Of a stretch of DNA of 64,000 nt, positions 8,114-18,051 are shown piece by piece. The stretch comes from Arthrobacter sp. QXT-31 (GTDB taxonomy: Bacteria > Actinomycetota > Actinomycetes > Actinomycetales > Micrococcaceae), in contig NZ_CP019304.1 in assembly GCF_001969265.1 (NCBI RefSeq), forward strand, positions 4,340,001-4,404,000, given 5' to 3'. The notes beneath the pieces were generated by a model. It was given only the letters and a program-made list of their open reading frames with translations, did not search any database and had not been told where the DNA came from. A program made the position numbers and the translations under genes. Each line of letters opens with the position of its first letter. Within the stretch, counting starts at the first letter, position 1.

Positions 8114-10735
8114 TCAGGCCTGCGCCGGCTCCTCGGCCGGGGCCAGCTCCACATCGCTGACCGTGAGCTCGCCCTCGCCCGTGTTGAGCGAGATCTCCTG
8201 CGCGTTGGCCGCAGCCTTCAGATCCCCGAGTCCTGCCTGGAGCTGCGCCACAAGCGCCTCCGGGGCCGTGATCGTTGCCGACAGCACCTCGGTGCGCTGC
8301 TTGACCTTGGCCTCGGACTTGGCCTTCCGGATGCCGCTGAGCGCAAGGCCAACGGTGCCCAGCATGGCGGTGTCGCCGTCGGCGATCTCCAGCGGAGCGG
8401 GCCACGCGGCGCGGTGCACGGAACCGGCGCGCCACCAGCTCCACACCTCTTCGGTGGCGAAGGGCAGGAACGGCGCGAAGAGGCGCAGCAGCGAGTCCAG
8501 CGTTGTAGCCAGGGCCGCCAGCACGGAAGCCTGCTCGGTCTCGCCGGCGGCACCGTAGGCGCGGTCCTTGATCAGCTCGACATAATCGTCCGTGAACTGC
8601 CAGAAGAACGATTCGCTGATCTGCAGTGCACGGGCGTAGTCGTAGTTGTCGAACGCCTTCGTGGCCTGGGCCACGACGTCGGACAGCTGGGCCAGCAGGG
8701 CACGGTCCAGGGGGTTCGTCAGGACGGACAGGTCCGTGGAGACCACCGAGTTCTCCGTGGCGCCCAGGTTCAGGACGAATTTCGAGGCATTCAGAAGCTT
8801 GATGGCCAGGCGCCGGCCGATCTTCATCTGCGCGATCTCGTAGGCCGTGTCCGCGCCTAGGCGTGCCGAGGCAGCCCAATACCGGACAGCGTCGGAGCCG
8901 TATTCGTTCAGGACATCCGTCGGCACCACCACGTTGCCCTTGGACTTGGACATCTTCTTGCGGTCCGGATCCAGGATCCAGCCGGAGATGGCCGCGTGCT
9001 TCCACGGCGCGACGCCCTGCAGGGCGTCGGCGCGGACGACGGAGGAGAACAGCCAGGTCCGGATGATGTCGTGGCCCTGGGGACGCAGGTCGAACGGGAA
9101 GACCTTGCCGAACAGGTCCTCGTCCCGGCTCCAGCCGCCCACGATCTGCGGGGTCAGGGATGACGTGGCCCAGGTGTCCAGCACGTCGGCGTCGCCGGTG
9201 AAGCCGTTGGGCTGCTCGCGCTGGGATTCGTCGTACCCGGGAGCGGCGTCCGCTGCCGGGTCAACGGGCAGCTGCTCGTCGGACGGCAGGATGGGGGAGT
9301 CGTAGTCGGGGTTGCCCTGGGCGTCCAGCGGGTACCAGACGGGGATCGGGACTCCGAAGAACCGCTGGCGGGAAACCAGCCAGTCACCGTTCAGGCCCGC
9401 AATCCAGTTCTCGTACCGGGAGCGCATGAAGGACGGGTGGAAATCGATCTCGTGGCCTCGGCCAATCAGGCGTTCGCGGCGGTCCTCGTCGCGGCCGCCG
9501 TTGCGGATGTACCACTGGCGGGAGGTGACCACCTCGAGGGGCTTGTCGCCCTTTTCGAAGAAGTTCACCGGGTGGGTGATCTTCTTGGGCTCGCCGTCGA
9601 GCAGGTCTGCCTGCGTGAGCAGCTCCACCACGGCCTCCTTGGCGGAGAAGACCGTCTTGCCGGCGATGGCGGCGTAGGCCTCACGGCCGGCCTCTGTGGT
9701 GATCCAGTCCGGGGTGTCGGCGAGGATGCGGCCGTCGCGGCCCACGATCGCGCGGGTCGGGAGCTGCAGTTCGCGCCACCAGGTCACGTCGGTCAGGTCA
9801 CCGAAGGTGCAGACCATGGCGATGCCGGAGCCCTTGTCGGCCTTGGCCAGCGGGTGTGCCTTGACCTCCAGCTCGACGTCGAAGAGGGGGGACTTCACAG
9901 TCTTGCCGAACAGCGGCTGGTACCGTTCGTCGTCGGGGTTTGCCACCAGCGCGGCGCAGGCCGCCAGCAGTTCCGGACGGGTCGTCTCGATGAAGATCTT
10001 CTCGCCGTCGGCCGTGAAGAACGGGTAGCGGTAGTAGGCGCCCGGCACTTCGCGGTCCTCGAGCTCTGCCTGGGCCACGGCGGTGCGGAACGTGACGTCC
10101 CACAGCGTGGGGGCCTCGGCCATGTAGGCATCACCGGCAGCCAGGTTGGCGAGGAACGCGCGCTGGGAGACCGCGCGGGACGTGTCATCGATGGTGCGGT
10201 AAGTGAGGTTCCAGTCCACGGACAGGCCAAGGGTCTGGAACAGGTTCTCGAAGACCTTTTCGTCCTCGACCGCGAGCTCCTCGCAGAGTTCGATGAAGTT
10301 CTGGCGGGAGACGACGTCGAAGTCCCGCTGGTTCTTCGCCGGCTGTGCCGGCGGCTGGTAATCCGGGTTGTACGGGATGGCGGGATCGCAGCGGACACCG
10401 TAGTAGTTCTGGACGCGGCGCTCGGTGGGGAGGCCGTTGTCGTCCCAGCCCATGGGGTAGAAGACGTTCTTGCCGGTCATGCGCATGTAACGGGCCTGCA
10501 CGTCGGTCTGCGTGAAGGAGAACATGTGGCCCACGTGGAGGGAACCCGAAGCGGTGGGCGGGGGAGTGTCGATCGAGTAGACCTGCTCCCGGGCGGTGTT
10601 GGGGTCGAACCGGTAGGTTCCTTCCTCGAGCCAGCGCTGCGTAAGGGCAGCCTCCAGACCTTCCAGGGCCGGCTTGTCGGGAACGTTGATGGGGGTGGTG
10701 GCGGGCGTGTCTGTACCCTGCGTTGATTCAGCCAT
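8114..10735 (-). CDS. valS: Valyl-tRNA synthetase (archaeal-like type)
   Basis: Class I aminoacyl-tRNA synthetase charging tRNA-Val. The HIGH motif is HVGH at residues 67-70, KMSKS is at 594-598, followed by an anticodon-binding domain and a short C-terminal region. The protein has 873 residues. The segment after the first nucleotide-binding motif reads GWDDNGLPTERRVQ instead of the DHAGIATQ seen in standard bacterial ValRS such as the E. coli and mycobacterial enzymes; the GLPTE version is that of archaeal and rickettsial enzymes. That places this gene in the archaeal-like branch, probably acquired by transfer in an ancestor. It is divergent from the DUF488 gene. Confidence 0.95.
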   Translation of the reverse strand: MAESTQGTDTPATTPINVPDKPALEGLEAALTQRWLEEGTYRFDPNTAREQVYSIDTPPPTASGSLHVGHMFSFTQTDVQARYMRMTGKNVFYPMGWDDNGLPTERRVQNYYGVRCDPAIPYNPDYQPPAQPAKNQRDFDVVSRQNFIELCEELAVEDEKVFENLFQTLGLSVDWNLTYRTIDDTSRAVSQRAFLANLAAGDAYMAEAPTLWDVTFRTAVAQAELEDREVPGAYYRYPFFTADGEKIFIETTRPELLAACAALVANPDDERYQPLFGKTVKSPLFDVELEVKAHPLAKADKGSGIAMVCTFGDLTDVTWWRELQLPTRAIVGRDGRILADTPDWITTEAGREAYAAIAGKTVFSAKEAVVELLTQADLLDGEPKKITHPVNFFEKGDKPLEVVTSRQWYIRNGGRDEDRRERLIGRGHEIDFHPSFMRSRYENWIAGLNGDWLVSRQRFFGVPIPVWYPLDAQGNPDYDSPILPSDEQLPVDPAADAAPGYDESQREQPNGFTGDADVLDTWATSSLTPQIVGGWSRDEDLFGKVFPFDLRPQGHDIIRTWLFSSVVRADALQGVAPWKHAAISGWILDPDRKKMSKSKGNVVVPTDVLNEYGSDAVRYWAASARLGADTAYEIAQMKIGRRLAIKLLNASKFVLNLGATENSVVSTDLSVLTNPLDRALLAQLSDVVAQATKAFDNYDYARALQISESFFWQFTDDYVELIKDRAYGAAGETEQASVLAALATTLDSLLRLFAPFLPFATEEVWSWWRAGSVHRAAWPAPLEIADGDTAMLGTVGLALSGIRKAKSEAKVKQRTEVLSATITAPEALVAQLQAGLGDLKAAANAQEISLNTGEGELTVSDVELAPAEEPAQA

Positions 10736-10798
10736 GGCCCAATTGTTTCATGCCGGACATTTGTTTCCTGCCCATGCTGCCCGCCCGGCCGCCGGGAG

Positions 10799-10804
10799 TA
10801 GCAT
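10799..10804 (+). promoter_or_regulatory. -10 element TAGCAT of a probable leaderless transcript
   Basis: TAGCAT ends 7 nt before the ATG at 10812. No ribosome-binding site fits between, which suggests that the transcript begins at the start codon. Confidence 0.4.
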
Positions 10805-10811
10805 GCCGCCT

Positions 10812-11174
10812 ATGACCAAAGCAGACGCTTCCTTTGCGATCAAACGCATTTATGAGGAACCCGCGGACGACGACGGCTGCCGGGTTTTGGTGGACAGGCT
10901 CTGGCCGCGCGGGGTCAGCAAGGACCGGGCCCGCCTGGAGCTGTGGCTGAAGGACATTGCCCCCTCGCCGCCGCTGCGGCAGGAATTCGCCCACATGCAG
11001 GAGAGGTTCGAGGCCTTCCGGGCCCGGTACGAGGACGAACTGGCCGGCAACCCTGCCGTCGGTCAGCTCCTGGAGTTGGCGGCGAAGCACGGGAAGGTGA
11101 CGCTGCTGTACGCGGCCCGGGATCCGGAGGTGAACCACGCCAGGGTGCTGCTGGAGTTCCTGGCAGCCCGTTAG
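10812..11174 (+). CDS. DUF488 family protein (YeaO-like)
   Basis: 120 residues with the DUF488 (PF04343) signature: IKRIYEEP, then VLVDRLWPRGVSK at about residues 24-36, LWLKDIAPSPPLRQEF, and a C-terminal VTLLYAARDPEVNHARVLLEFL. The biochemical role of the family is unknown; a cysteine-free small cytosolic protein is all that can be said. The ATG at 10812 is preferred over an ATG three codons earlier because it is 7 nt after a TAGCAT -10 element. It is divergent from valS and only 9 nt from the SDR gene. Confidence 0.8.
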   Translation: MTKADASFAIKRIYEEPADDDGCRVLVDRLWPRGVSKDRARLELWLKDIAPSPPLRQEFAHMQERFEAFRARYEDELAGNPAVGQLLELAAKHGKVTLLYAARDPEVNHARVLLEFLAAR

Positions 11175-11177
11175 GGT
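11172..11177 (+). promoter_or_regulatory. -10 element TAGGGT of a probable leaderless transcript
   Basis: TAGGGT overlaps the TAG stop codon of the DUF488 gene and lies exactly 6 nt before the SDR ATG at 11184. The intervening GGTGCC carries no clear ribosome-binding site. Confidence 0.45.
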
Positions 11178-11183
11178 GGTGCC

Positions 11184-11963
11184 ATGACTGACGTTTCCGC
11201 AAGTTCTGACGTGTCCACCAACAAAGCAGCCCTGGTTACAGGCGCCAGTTCCGGCATTGGCGAGGCCACTGTGCGCGCGCTCCGCGCCGACGGTTGGCGC
11301 GTCTTCGCCGTCGCCCGCCGCCAGGAACGGCTGGATGCGCTGCAGGCCGAGACGGGCGCCGTCGCCCTGGCCGCGGATATCGCCGAGGACGGCGATGTGG
11401 CCCGCCTGCTGGCCGAGGTGACGTCCGCCGGCGGGATCGACACGCTGGTCAACATCGCCGGCGGTGCCCGCGGGGCTGACCGCGTGGGCCAGGCCGTGAC
11501 CGAGGACTGGGAGTGGATGTACCGCGTCAACGTCCTGGGCACCATGAAGGTCACGCGCGCCTTCCTGCCGATGCTGCGCGAGAACGGCGAAGGCACCGTC
11601 CTGAACCTCACCTCCACGGCCGGGCTCGATGCGTACGAGGGCGGGGGCGGCTACAACGCCGCCAAGTTCGCCCAGCACGCCCTGACCGGGGCGCTGCGGC
11701 TGGAAGAAGCCGAGCACAATGTCCGGGTCATCGAGATCGCGCCCGGCCTGGTCCAGACCGAGGAGTTTGCCCTTAACCGGCTCGGTGATGCGCAGGCGGC
11801 CAGCAAGGTGTACCAGGGCGTGGAGAAGCCGCTGACCGCCGAGGATGTGGCCGATGTGGTGCGTTATGCCGTGAGCGCCCCGCACCACGTCAACCTCGAC
11901 CAGATCGTGATCCGCCCGGTGGCGCAGGCGTCGACCTTCAAGCTGATCCGCAAGCAGGCCTGA
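11184..11963 (+). CDS. Short-chain dehydrogenase/reductase (NADP-type, YdfG-like)
   Basis: Classical SDR of 259 residues. The nucleotide-binding TGASSGIG is at 19-26, AVARR follows the second strand and suggests NADP(H), NIAGG replaces the usual NNAG, and the catalytic residues are Ser144, Tyr157 and Lys161. The closest well-known type is the NADP-dependent 3-hydroxy acid / serine dehydrogenase YdfG. The substrate is not determinable. It likely has its own leaderless promoter although it follows the DUF488 gene closely. Confidence 0.85.
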   Translation: MTDVSASSDVSTNKAALVTGASSGIGEATVRALRADGWRVFAVARRQERLDALQAETGAVALAADIAEDGDVARLLAEVTSAGGIDTLVNIAGGARGADRVGQAVTEDWEWMYRVNVLGTMKVTRAFLPMLRENGEGTVLNLTSTAGLDAYEGGGGYNAAKFAQHALTGALRLEEAEHNVRVIEIAPGLVQTEEFALNRLGDAQAASKVYQGVEKPLTAEDVADVVRYAVSAPHHVNLDQIVIRPVAQASTFKLIRKQA

Positions 11964-11983
11964 TCCGGCTAACCGCCGGCAGG

Positions 11984-13030
11984 CTAGCCCCCGGCCGGGA
12001 TGTGCAGCGTGGCCAGGACGGCCGCGTGGTCCGTCCCGGTGACGCGGTGCACGGCATAGCCCGACGCCGGAATGTGCGGACTGGTGACCAGATGGTCGAT
12101 GGTGACGCCGGGCAGCGCCTGGCCGTCCATCGGCCAAGTGGGCGTGAACCGCGTCCCGGACGCCATGCCGACATCCACCAGCTTGCGGCTGCCCGGGCCG
12201 CCGTCGAGCAGACGGCGGAACTCCGAGTGGTCATAGGTGGCGTTGAAGTCCCCGAGCAGGAGCTGGTTGCCCCTGGCCTCCACCCCGTTGCGCGCGGCGA
12301 GCCGGCCCAGCGCTTTAAGGTCGCTGCGCCACTGCCCGACGCGGTCATGTACCGGTGGGAACGCATGCACGTTCGTGACCTCGAGAGTGACGGTCGTGCC
12401 GGCACCCGCTTCGGAGAGTGTCAGCCGGAAGGTCGGCATCCGGAAAGGGGTATCGGGAACCAGTCCGATGGCTTCGAGGGGATGTTTTGAGTAGGTTGCG
12501 CTGCCCGAGGCCTTCTTCCCCGGATCGCTGATCCTGTGGGGCAGGAGCTTCCCCAGTCCCTCCGCGGCAAGCCTGTCCTCCAGTGCCTGTGTGTGCTCCT
12601 GGATGGCCAGCAGGCCCACCCTGTTTTCCCGGACCAGCCTGACGATTTCCGCAGCATCGGCCCTGCCGAAGAGGGAGTTGATGCTCATCACCCTCAGCTG
12701 CGCCGCAGTGCCGGTACGGGAGGCCGCGGTGCCCACCGTGCCCGCCGCCTGTCCGGTATCCGGCGGTCCGGCGTCTGCCCGGCCGGCGTCGGGCGCCCAG
12801 AGCCAGAAAAGCTGCGCGCCAAGGATCAGGCCGGCAGCCGCCGTCACCACGGGCCGCCGGCCGGGCAGCGCCAGGGCCAGCGCAAGCGCGGCCGGAATCA
12901 CCAGCCAGGGAGTGAAGGACAGCAGCTGCACCACCGTTGTAGGCCACTCAGCCGGGACGGCACGGAACACCGAAAGCGCCGCGACCGGCAGGAGGATGCA
13001 CACCGCCAAAACCCGCGCCCAAGCAGTCAT
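11984..13030 (-). CDS. Membrane-anchored endonuclease/exonuclease/phosphatase family protein
   Basis: 348 residues. The first 95 hold about three hydrophobic helices, then a Gly/Ala/Asp linker, then an EEP domain beginning LRVMSINSLFGRAD. Catalytic landmarks are the Asn in SIN, Glu in IQEHT, GDFNATYDHSEF, TIDHL and TGTDHAAVLA. Such actinobacterial proteins probably hydrolyse a phosphoester outside the membrane; the substrate is unknown. The ATG at 13030 is chosen because a TACACT -10 element lies 6 nt upstream; extending further would add a Cys/Arg-rich stretch read from the ileS leader on the opposite strand. Confidence 0.8.
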   Translation of the reverse strand: MTAWARVLAVCILLPVAALSVFRAVPAEWPTTVVQLLSFTPWLVIPAALALALALPGRRPVVTAAAGLILGAQLFWLWAPDAGRADAGPPDTGQAAGTVGTAASRTGTAAQLRVMSINSLFGRADAAEIVRLVRENRVGLLAIQEHTQALEDRLAAEGLGKLLPHRISDPGKKASGSATYSKHPLEAIGLVPDTPFRMPTFRLTLSEAGAGTTVTLEVTNVHAFPPVHDRVGQWRSDLKALGRLAARNGVEARGNQLLLGDFNATYDHSEFRRLLDGGPGSRKLVDVGMASGTRFTPTWPMDGQALPGVTIDHLVTSPHIPASGYAVHRVTGTDHAAVLATLHIPAGG

Positions 13031-13036
13031 GGATCG

Positions 13037-13042
13037 AGTGTA
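13037..13042 (-). promoter_or_regulatory. -10 element TACACT of a probable leaderless transcript
   Basis: On the minus strand TACACT is followed by CGATCC and then the ATG of the EEP gene, giving the 6-nt spacing seen at several other genes here. Confidence 0.45.
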
Positions 13043-13083
13043 GGCCCACGGTGCCGCGGTTATGGCCGCCGCGGCCACAGCAG

Positions 13084-13374
13084 TTAGACTGGACGCAACA
13101 GCTTTGACCCGGCCATCACCGGCGAGCTTCCGGAAGAACACCCGGCCCGCGGTGCGGACACCGATCGCGGACCAGGCAAGTAGAACCGGACGGGTAAGCC
13201 CGTCACAGCAGCAATGAGCGGCCGGCGCCGGTGCAGCCCTTTCCTGGAAAGGTGCGGTTCCGTGCCGGTAAGTGAGGTGGTACCGCGGTGCCGGTGCAGT
13301 CGTCCTGACTGCCACGTGCCGTCCTCGCATCCTGAATGATCCACTTGTTCACCAGCTCAACCCAGGATGTCGAG
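13084..13374 (+). promoter_or_regulatory. ileS T-box riboswitch with isoleucine specifier
   Basis: A promoter-like TAGACT (13084-13089) is followed by a short stem I hairpin CCGG-CCATCA-CCGG (13109-13122) whose loop presents ATC, an Ile codon, at 13115-13117. The T-box sequence GAGGTGGTACCGCGG is at 13274-13288; its TGGT (13278-13281) can pair with the ACCA end of uncharged tRNA-Ile. No terminator with a T-run follows. Instead CATCCTG (13328-13334) is exactly complementary to CAGGATG (13363-13369), which holds the ileS ribosome-binding site, so control is probably translational, as known for actinobacterial ileS leaders. Confidence 0.88.
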
Positions 13375-16300
13375 ATGACGTATTACCCCAAGGCCTCAGC
13401 AGCCCCGTCGGGCTCCTCCGCAGGAGTTTCCGCCTCCGTGAAGTTTCCGGAGATCGAAGAGCGGATCCTCAAGTACTGGGACGAGGACGGCACTTTCCAG
13501 GCAAGCATCGACCAGCGCAGCACCGACCTTCCCGGCGGTGCCCCCGGCAGCAACGAATTCGTCTTCTACGACGGCCCGCCCTTCGCCAACGGCCTGCCGC
13601 ACTACGGCCACCTGCTGACCGGCTACGCCAAGGACCTCGTGGGCCGCTACCAGACACAGCGCGGCAAGCGGGTCGAGCGCCGCTTCGGCTGGGACACCCA
13701 CGGCCTGCCCGCCGAGCTGGAAGCCATGAAGCAGCTGGGCATGACGGACAAGACCCAGATCGAGGCCATGGGCATCGACAAGTTCAACGACGCCTGCCGC
13801 GCCTCGGTGATGAAGTACGCCAACGAATGGCAGGCCTACGTCACCCGCCAGGCCCGCTGGGTGGACTTCGACAACGACTACAAGACGCTCAACGTCGAGT
13901 ACATGGAGTCCGTGCTCTGGGCCTTCAAGCAGCTGCACGAGAAGGGCCTGACCTACAACGGCTACCGCGTGCTGCCGTACTGCTGGAAGGACGAGACGCC
14001 GCTGTCCAACCATGAGCTGCGCATGGACGACGACGTCTACAAGAACCGCCAGGACCAGACCGTCACGGTGACGTTCCCGATCAAGGCGGGGGAGTCCGGC
14101 CTGTCCCGGCAGCTGGCCGGCGTCCAGGCGCTCGCCTGGACCACCACGCCCTGGACGTTGCCCACCAACCTGGCGCTCGCCGTCGGGCCTTCCATCAGTT
14201 ACGCCGTGCTGCCCGCCGGACCGAACGGCATCAAGGCCGCCTCGGCGGAGGCGCCCGTCTCCGGCAGCTTCCTGCTGGCCGAGGACCTGCTGGGCACCTA
14301 CGCGAAGGACCTGGGGTATGACGACGCGGCTGTTGCGGCCGCCGCCGTCACCTCCACCCACACCGGCGCCGAGCTCGAAGGGCTGACCTACGAGCCGCTG
14401 TGGCACGACTTCGCCGACACCGAAAAGTACGGCACCCAGAACGCCTGGCAGTTCCTCGTGGCGGACTACGTCACCACCACCGACGGCACCGGCATCGTCC
14501 ACCAGGCCCCGGCCTACGGTGAGGACGACCAGAAGGTCTGTGAGGAAGCCGGCATCCCCGTGGTCCTCTCCGTGGACGAGGGCGCCAAGTTCCTGCACCT
14601 GTTCGCCCACGGCGACCTGCACGACATCGTGGGGCTGCAGGTCTTCGAGGCCAACAAACCCATCACCCAGGTGCTCCGTGCCCAGGGCCGCCTGGTCCGC
14701 CAGGCCAGCTACGAGCACAGCTACCCGCACTGCTGGCGCTGCCGCAACCCGCTGATCTACCGCGCCGTCTCCTCCTGGTACGTGGAGGTCACCAAGTTCC
14801 GCGACCGGATGTCCGAGCTGAACCAGGAAATCAACTGGATCCCCGGCAACGTCAAGGACGGCCAGTTCGGCAAGTGGCTCGCCAACGCCCGGGACTGGTC
14901 CATCAGCCGCAACCGCTACTGGGGCAGCCCCATCCCGGTGTGGCAGTCCAGCGACCCCGAGTACCCGCGCACCGACGTGTACGGCTCGCTCGCCGAGATC
15001 GAGGCCGACTTCGGCCGGCTGCCGCTGAACAAGGACGGCCAGGTCGACCTGCACCGGCCGTTCATCGACGAGCTGACCCGGCCCAACCCGGACGACCCCC
15101 GCACGCCCGAAGAAGGCCAGTCCGTCATGCGCCGCGTGGAGGACGTGCTGGACGTCTGGTTCGACTCCGGCTCCATGCCGTACGGCCAGGTGCACTACCC
15201 GTTCGAGAACGAGGCCTGGTTCGACACCCACAACCCGGCCGACTTCATCGTGGAGTACATCGGGCAGACCCGCGGCTGGTTCTACATGCTGCACATCCTG
15301 TCCACCGCCCTGTTCGACCGCCCGGCCTTCCGGAACGTCATCAGCCACGGCATCGTGCTGGGCTCCGACGGGCAGAAGATGTCCAAGAGCCTGCGGAACT
15401 ACCCGGACGTTTCCGAGGTCCTGGACCGCGACGGCTCCGACGCCATGCGCTGGTTCCTCATGTCCAGCCCGATCCTGCGCGGCGGCAATCTCGTGGTCAC
15501 CGAACAGGGCATCCGCGACGGCGTCCGCCAGGTGATCCTGCCGCTGTGGAACGTGTACAGCTTCTTCACGCTGTACACGAACGCCGCTGCCGGCGGTTCC
15601 GGCTACGAGGCCAAGCTCCGGTACGACGGCTACACGGACACGCTGGACCAGTACCTGCTGGCCAACACCGGCGACCTCGTCCGCAACATGACCGCCCAGC
15701 TGGACACCTACGACATCTCCGGCGCCTGCGATGAGCTCCGCAGCTACCTGGACATGCTCACCAACTGGTACGTCCGCCGCAGCCGCCAGCGCTTCTTCGA
15801 CGAGAACGCCGACGCCTTCGACGCCCTGTACACCGCCCTGGAGGCCGTGTGCCGCGTTGCTGCCCCGCTGCTGCCGCTGGTGTCCGAGGAGATCTGGCGC
15901 GGCCTCACCGGCGGCCGCTCCGTGCACCTGGCCGACTGGCCGGACCCGGAGCTGTTCCCGTCCAACGCCGCCCTGGTGGAGGCCATGGACCGGGTCCAGC
16001 AGATCTGCTCCACCGGTTCCTCGCTGCGCAAGGCCGCCAACCTGCGCGTGCGCCTGCCGCTGCAGGAACTCACTGTCGTGGCACCCGGTGCAGATGCGCT
16101 GGAAGGCTTTGCCGCCGTCGTCGCCGACGAACTGAACCTGCGCTCGGTCCGCCTGCTGGACGCCGCAACCGCCTCCCCGGAGGAATTCGGCATCGAACAG
16201 AAGCTCGTGGTCAACGCCCGCGCCGCTGGTCCGCGCCTGGGCAAGAACGTGCAGCTGGCCATCAAGGGCTCCAAGTCCGGTGACTGGTCTGTTTCCGACG

Positions 16301-16686
16301 CCGGTGTGGTCACCGCCGGCGGCCTTGAGCTGGAACCGCAGGAATACACGCTGGAGACGGTGGTGGCAGAGTCCGACGCCGGTTCGGCCTCCGTTGCGGT
16401 GCTTCCGGGCGGCGGCTTCGTGGTCCTGAACACCGAGGTGACCCCGGAACTCGAGGCCGAAGGCCTGGCCCGGGACATGGTCCGGGCTATCCAGCAGGCA
16501 CGCAAGGATGCCGCGCTCAACGTGAGCGACAGGATCCGGACCACAGTCAGCGCCGCGCAGAACGTCATCGACGCCCTGCTGGCCAACTCCGAGCTGGTCA
16601 AGACCGAAACGCTGACGCTGGAACTGGATGCCGTGCCCGCCGACGCCGCGGAACCGCGCATCACCGTCGAAAAAGTGGGGGCCTGA
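13375..16686 (+). CDS. ileS: Isoleucyl-tRNA synthetase (type 2)
   Basis: Class I synthetase charging tRNA-Ile, 1103 residues. HIGH motif HYGH at 76-79, [10 protein letters not shown], and [11 protein letters not shown] beginning at 668. The LRNYPD continuation, the length and the lack of a C-terminal Cys zinc finger mark it as the eukaryote-like type 2 enzyme, the branch that includes mupirocin-resistant IleRS. Start at 13375 is preferred because AGGA lies 7 nt upstream; an ATG at 13336 has no such site and lies in the T-box structure. It is regulated by the T-box. folC follows after 3 nt. Confidence 0.96.
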   Translation: MTYYPKASAAPSGSSAGVSASVKFPEIEERILKYWDEDGTFQASIDQRSTDLPGGAPGSNEFVFYDGPPFANGLPHYGHLLTGYAKDLVGRYQTQRGKRVERRFGWDTHGLPAELEAMKQLGMTDKTQIEAMGIDKFNDACRASVMKYANEWQAYVTRQARWVDFDNDYKTLNVEYMESVLWAFKQLHEKGLTYNGYRVLPYCWKDETPLSNHELRMDDDVYKNRQDQTVTVTFPIKAGESGLSRQLAGVQALAWTTTPWTLPTNLALAVGPSISYAVLPAGPNGIKAASAEAPVSGSFLLAEDLLGTYAKDLGYDDAAVAAAAVTSTHTGAELEGLTYEPLWHDFADTEKYGTQNAWQFLVADYVTTTDGTGIVHQAPAYGEDDQKVCEEAGIPVVLSVDEGAKFLHLFAHGDLHDIVGLQVFEANKPITQVLRAQGRLVRQASYEHSYPHCWRCRNPLIYRAVSSWYVEVTKFRDRMSELNQEINWIPGNVKDGQFGKWLANARDWSISRNRYWGSPIPVWQSSDPEYPRTDVYGSLAEIEADFGRLPLNKDGQVDLHRPFIDELTRPNPDDPRTPEEGQSVMRRVEDVLDVWFDSGSMPYGQVHYPFENEAWFDTHNPADFIVEYIGQTRGWFYMLHILSTALFDRPAFRNVISHGIVLGSDGQKMSKSLRNYPDVSEVLDRDGSDAMRWFLMSSPILRGGNLVVTEQGIRDGVRQVILPLWNVYSFFTLYTNAAAGGSGYEAKLRYDGYTDTLDQYLLANTGDLVRNMTAQLDTYDISGACDELRSYLDMLTNWYVRRSRQRFFDENADAFDALYTALEAVCRVAAPLLPLVSEEIWRGLTGGRSVHLADWPDPELFPSNAALVEAMDRVQQICSTGSSLRKAANLRVRLPLQELTVVAPGADALEGFAAVVADELNLRSVRLLDAATASPEEFGIEQKLVVNARAAGPRLGKNVQLAIKGSKSGDWSVSDAGVVTAGGLELEPQEYTLETVVAESDAGSASVAVLPGGGFVVLNTEVTPELEAEGLARDMVRAIQQARKDAALNVSDRIRTTVSAAQNVIDALLANSELVKTETLTLELDAVPADAAEPRITVEKVGA

Positions 16687-16689
16687 AAC

Positions 16690-18051
16690 ATGACCGACGA
16701 ATTCTCCGTGGAGAGCGTCTACGCCGAGCTGCTGGGCCGGGCGCCGGAAAACAAGATGGAGCCCCGGCTTGCGCCGCTGTTCCGCGCCATGGATGTGCTG
16801 GGGGAGCCGAACAAGGCCTTCCCGATCATCCACATCACCGGCACCAATGGCAAGACGTCCACGGCCCGGATGATCGAGGCCGGCCTGCGGGCCCATGGCC
16901 TCAGCACCGGGCGCTACACCAGCCCGCACCTGTCCAAGGTGACGGAGCGGATCAGCCTGGACGGCGCGCCCGTGCCCGATGAGACATTCGTGCGCATCTG
17001 GGACGAGATCCGCCCCTATCTGCAGATCGTGGACGACGAGCTCACCGCCGAGGGCCAGCCCCGGCTGACGTACTTCGAGTGCCTGACCATCCTGGCCTTC
17101 GCCGTGTTCGCCGACCAGCCGGTCAACGTGGCGATCATGGAGGTGGGGCTCGGCGGCATCACCGACGCCACCAATGTGGGCGACGGCCAGGTGTCTGTGG
17201 TGACACCCATCTCCCTCGACCACACCGACCTGCTCGGCGACACTACCGAGGACATCGCCTACGAGAAAGCCGGCATCATCAAGCCCGGCGGCTTCCTCGT
17301 CAGCGCGGCCCAGCCGCTGGACGCCGCCCAGGTCCTGCTGGAGAAGGCCAAGGAGGTGCAGGTCCCGTTCCGCTTTGAGGGGGTGGAGTTCGGCGTCGAA
17401 TCCCGGCAGGTCGCCGTCGGTGGACAGGTGGTGACCGTCCAGGGCATCGCCGGCCGCTACCCGGACCTCATAGTCCCGCTGCACGGCGCCCACCAGGCCG
17501 AGAACGCCGCCGTGGCCGTGGCGGCACTGGAAGCGTTCCTGGGCGGCGGCGAGAAGGAGCTGTCCCTGGAGGTCCTGCAGGAGGCCTTCGCCAATGTCTC
17601 GTCCCCCGGGCGCCTCGAGGTGGTGCGGACGGCACCGACGATCATCGTGGACGCCGCGCACAACCCGGACGGCATCCGTGCCTCCGCCGAGGCGATCCAG
17701 GAGGCCTTCAGCTTCAGCAAACTGGTGACCGTGGTGGGCGTGCTCAAGGAAAAGGACGCCGAGGAAATCCTGCGCCAGCTCAAGGAGTCGCTGGGGGACC
17801 TCGCGGAGGAATTCTGCTTCACCCAGTCCAACTCCCCGCGGGCCGTGCCGGCAGCGGAACTGGCGGAGCTCGCCGTCGACCTCGGCTTTGGCGAGGAAAA
17901 CGTGCACATCGCCGAGAAGCTGGACGATGCGCTGGAGTGGGCCGTGGAGCGCGCCGAAGCCAACGACGACCTCGCCGGCGGCGTGCTGGTGACCGGTTCC
18001 ATTACGCTGGTGGCGGACGCCCGCATCCTGCTTGGCAAGGCGGCCACCTGA
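16690..18051 (+). CDS. folC: Bifunctional dihydrofolate synthase / folylpolyglutamate synthase
   Basis: Mur-ligase-fold enzyme adding glutamate to dihydropteroate and to folates. The P-loop GTNGKTS is at 51-57, followed by TSPHLSKVTERIS, the ligase-type VGLGGITDATN and the C-terminal domain with DAAHNPDG. 453 residues, normal for the family. It lies 3 nt after ileS and its TGA overlaps the ATG of the next gene by one base, so ileS, folC and DUF4233 form one operon, the same order as valS-folC-Rv2446c in mycobacteria. Confidence 0.95.
   Translation: MTDEFSVESVYAELLGRAPENKMEPRLAPLFRAMDVLGEPNKAFPIIHITGTNGKTSTARMIEAGLRAHGLSTGRYTSPHLSKVTERISLDGAPVPDETFVRIWDEIRPYLQIVDDELTAEGQPRLTYFECLTILAFAVFADQPVNVAIMEVGLGGITDATNVGDGQVSVVTPISLDHTDLLGDTTEDIAYEKAGIIKPGGFLVSAAQPLDAAQVLLEKAKEVQVPFRFEGVEFGVESRQVAVGGQVVTVQGIAGRYPDLIVPLHGAHQAENAAVAVAALEAFLGGGEKELSLEVLQEAFANVSSPGRLEVVRTAPTIIVDAAHNPDGIRASAEAIQEAFSFSKLVTVVGVLKEKDAEEILRQLKESLGDLAEEFCFTQSNSPRAVPAAELAELAVDLGFGEENVHIAEKLDDALEWAVERAEANDDLAGGVLVTGSITLVADARILLGKAAT

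Noticed and set aside
13396-17907. 1503-codon open frame on the minus strand opposite ileS and folC
   Set aside because: It is a high-GC shadow of the coding strand: no start signal, low-complexity Gly/Val/His-rich translation, and both genes beneath it are certain.
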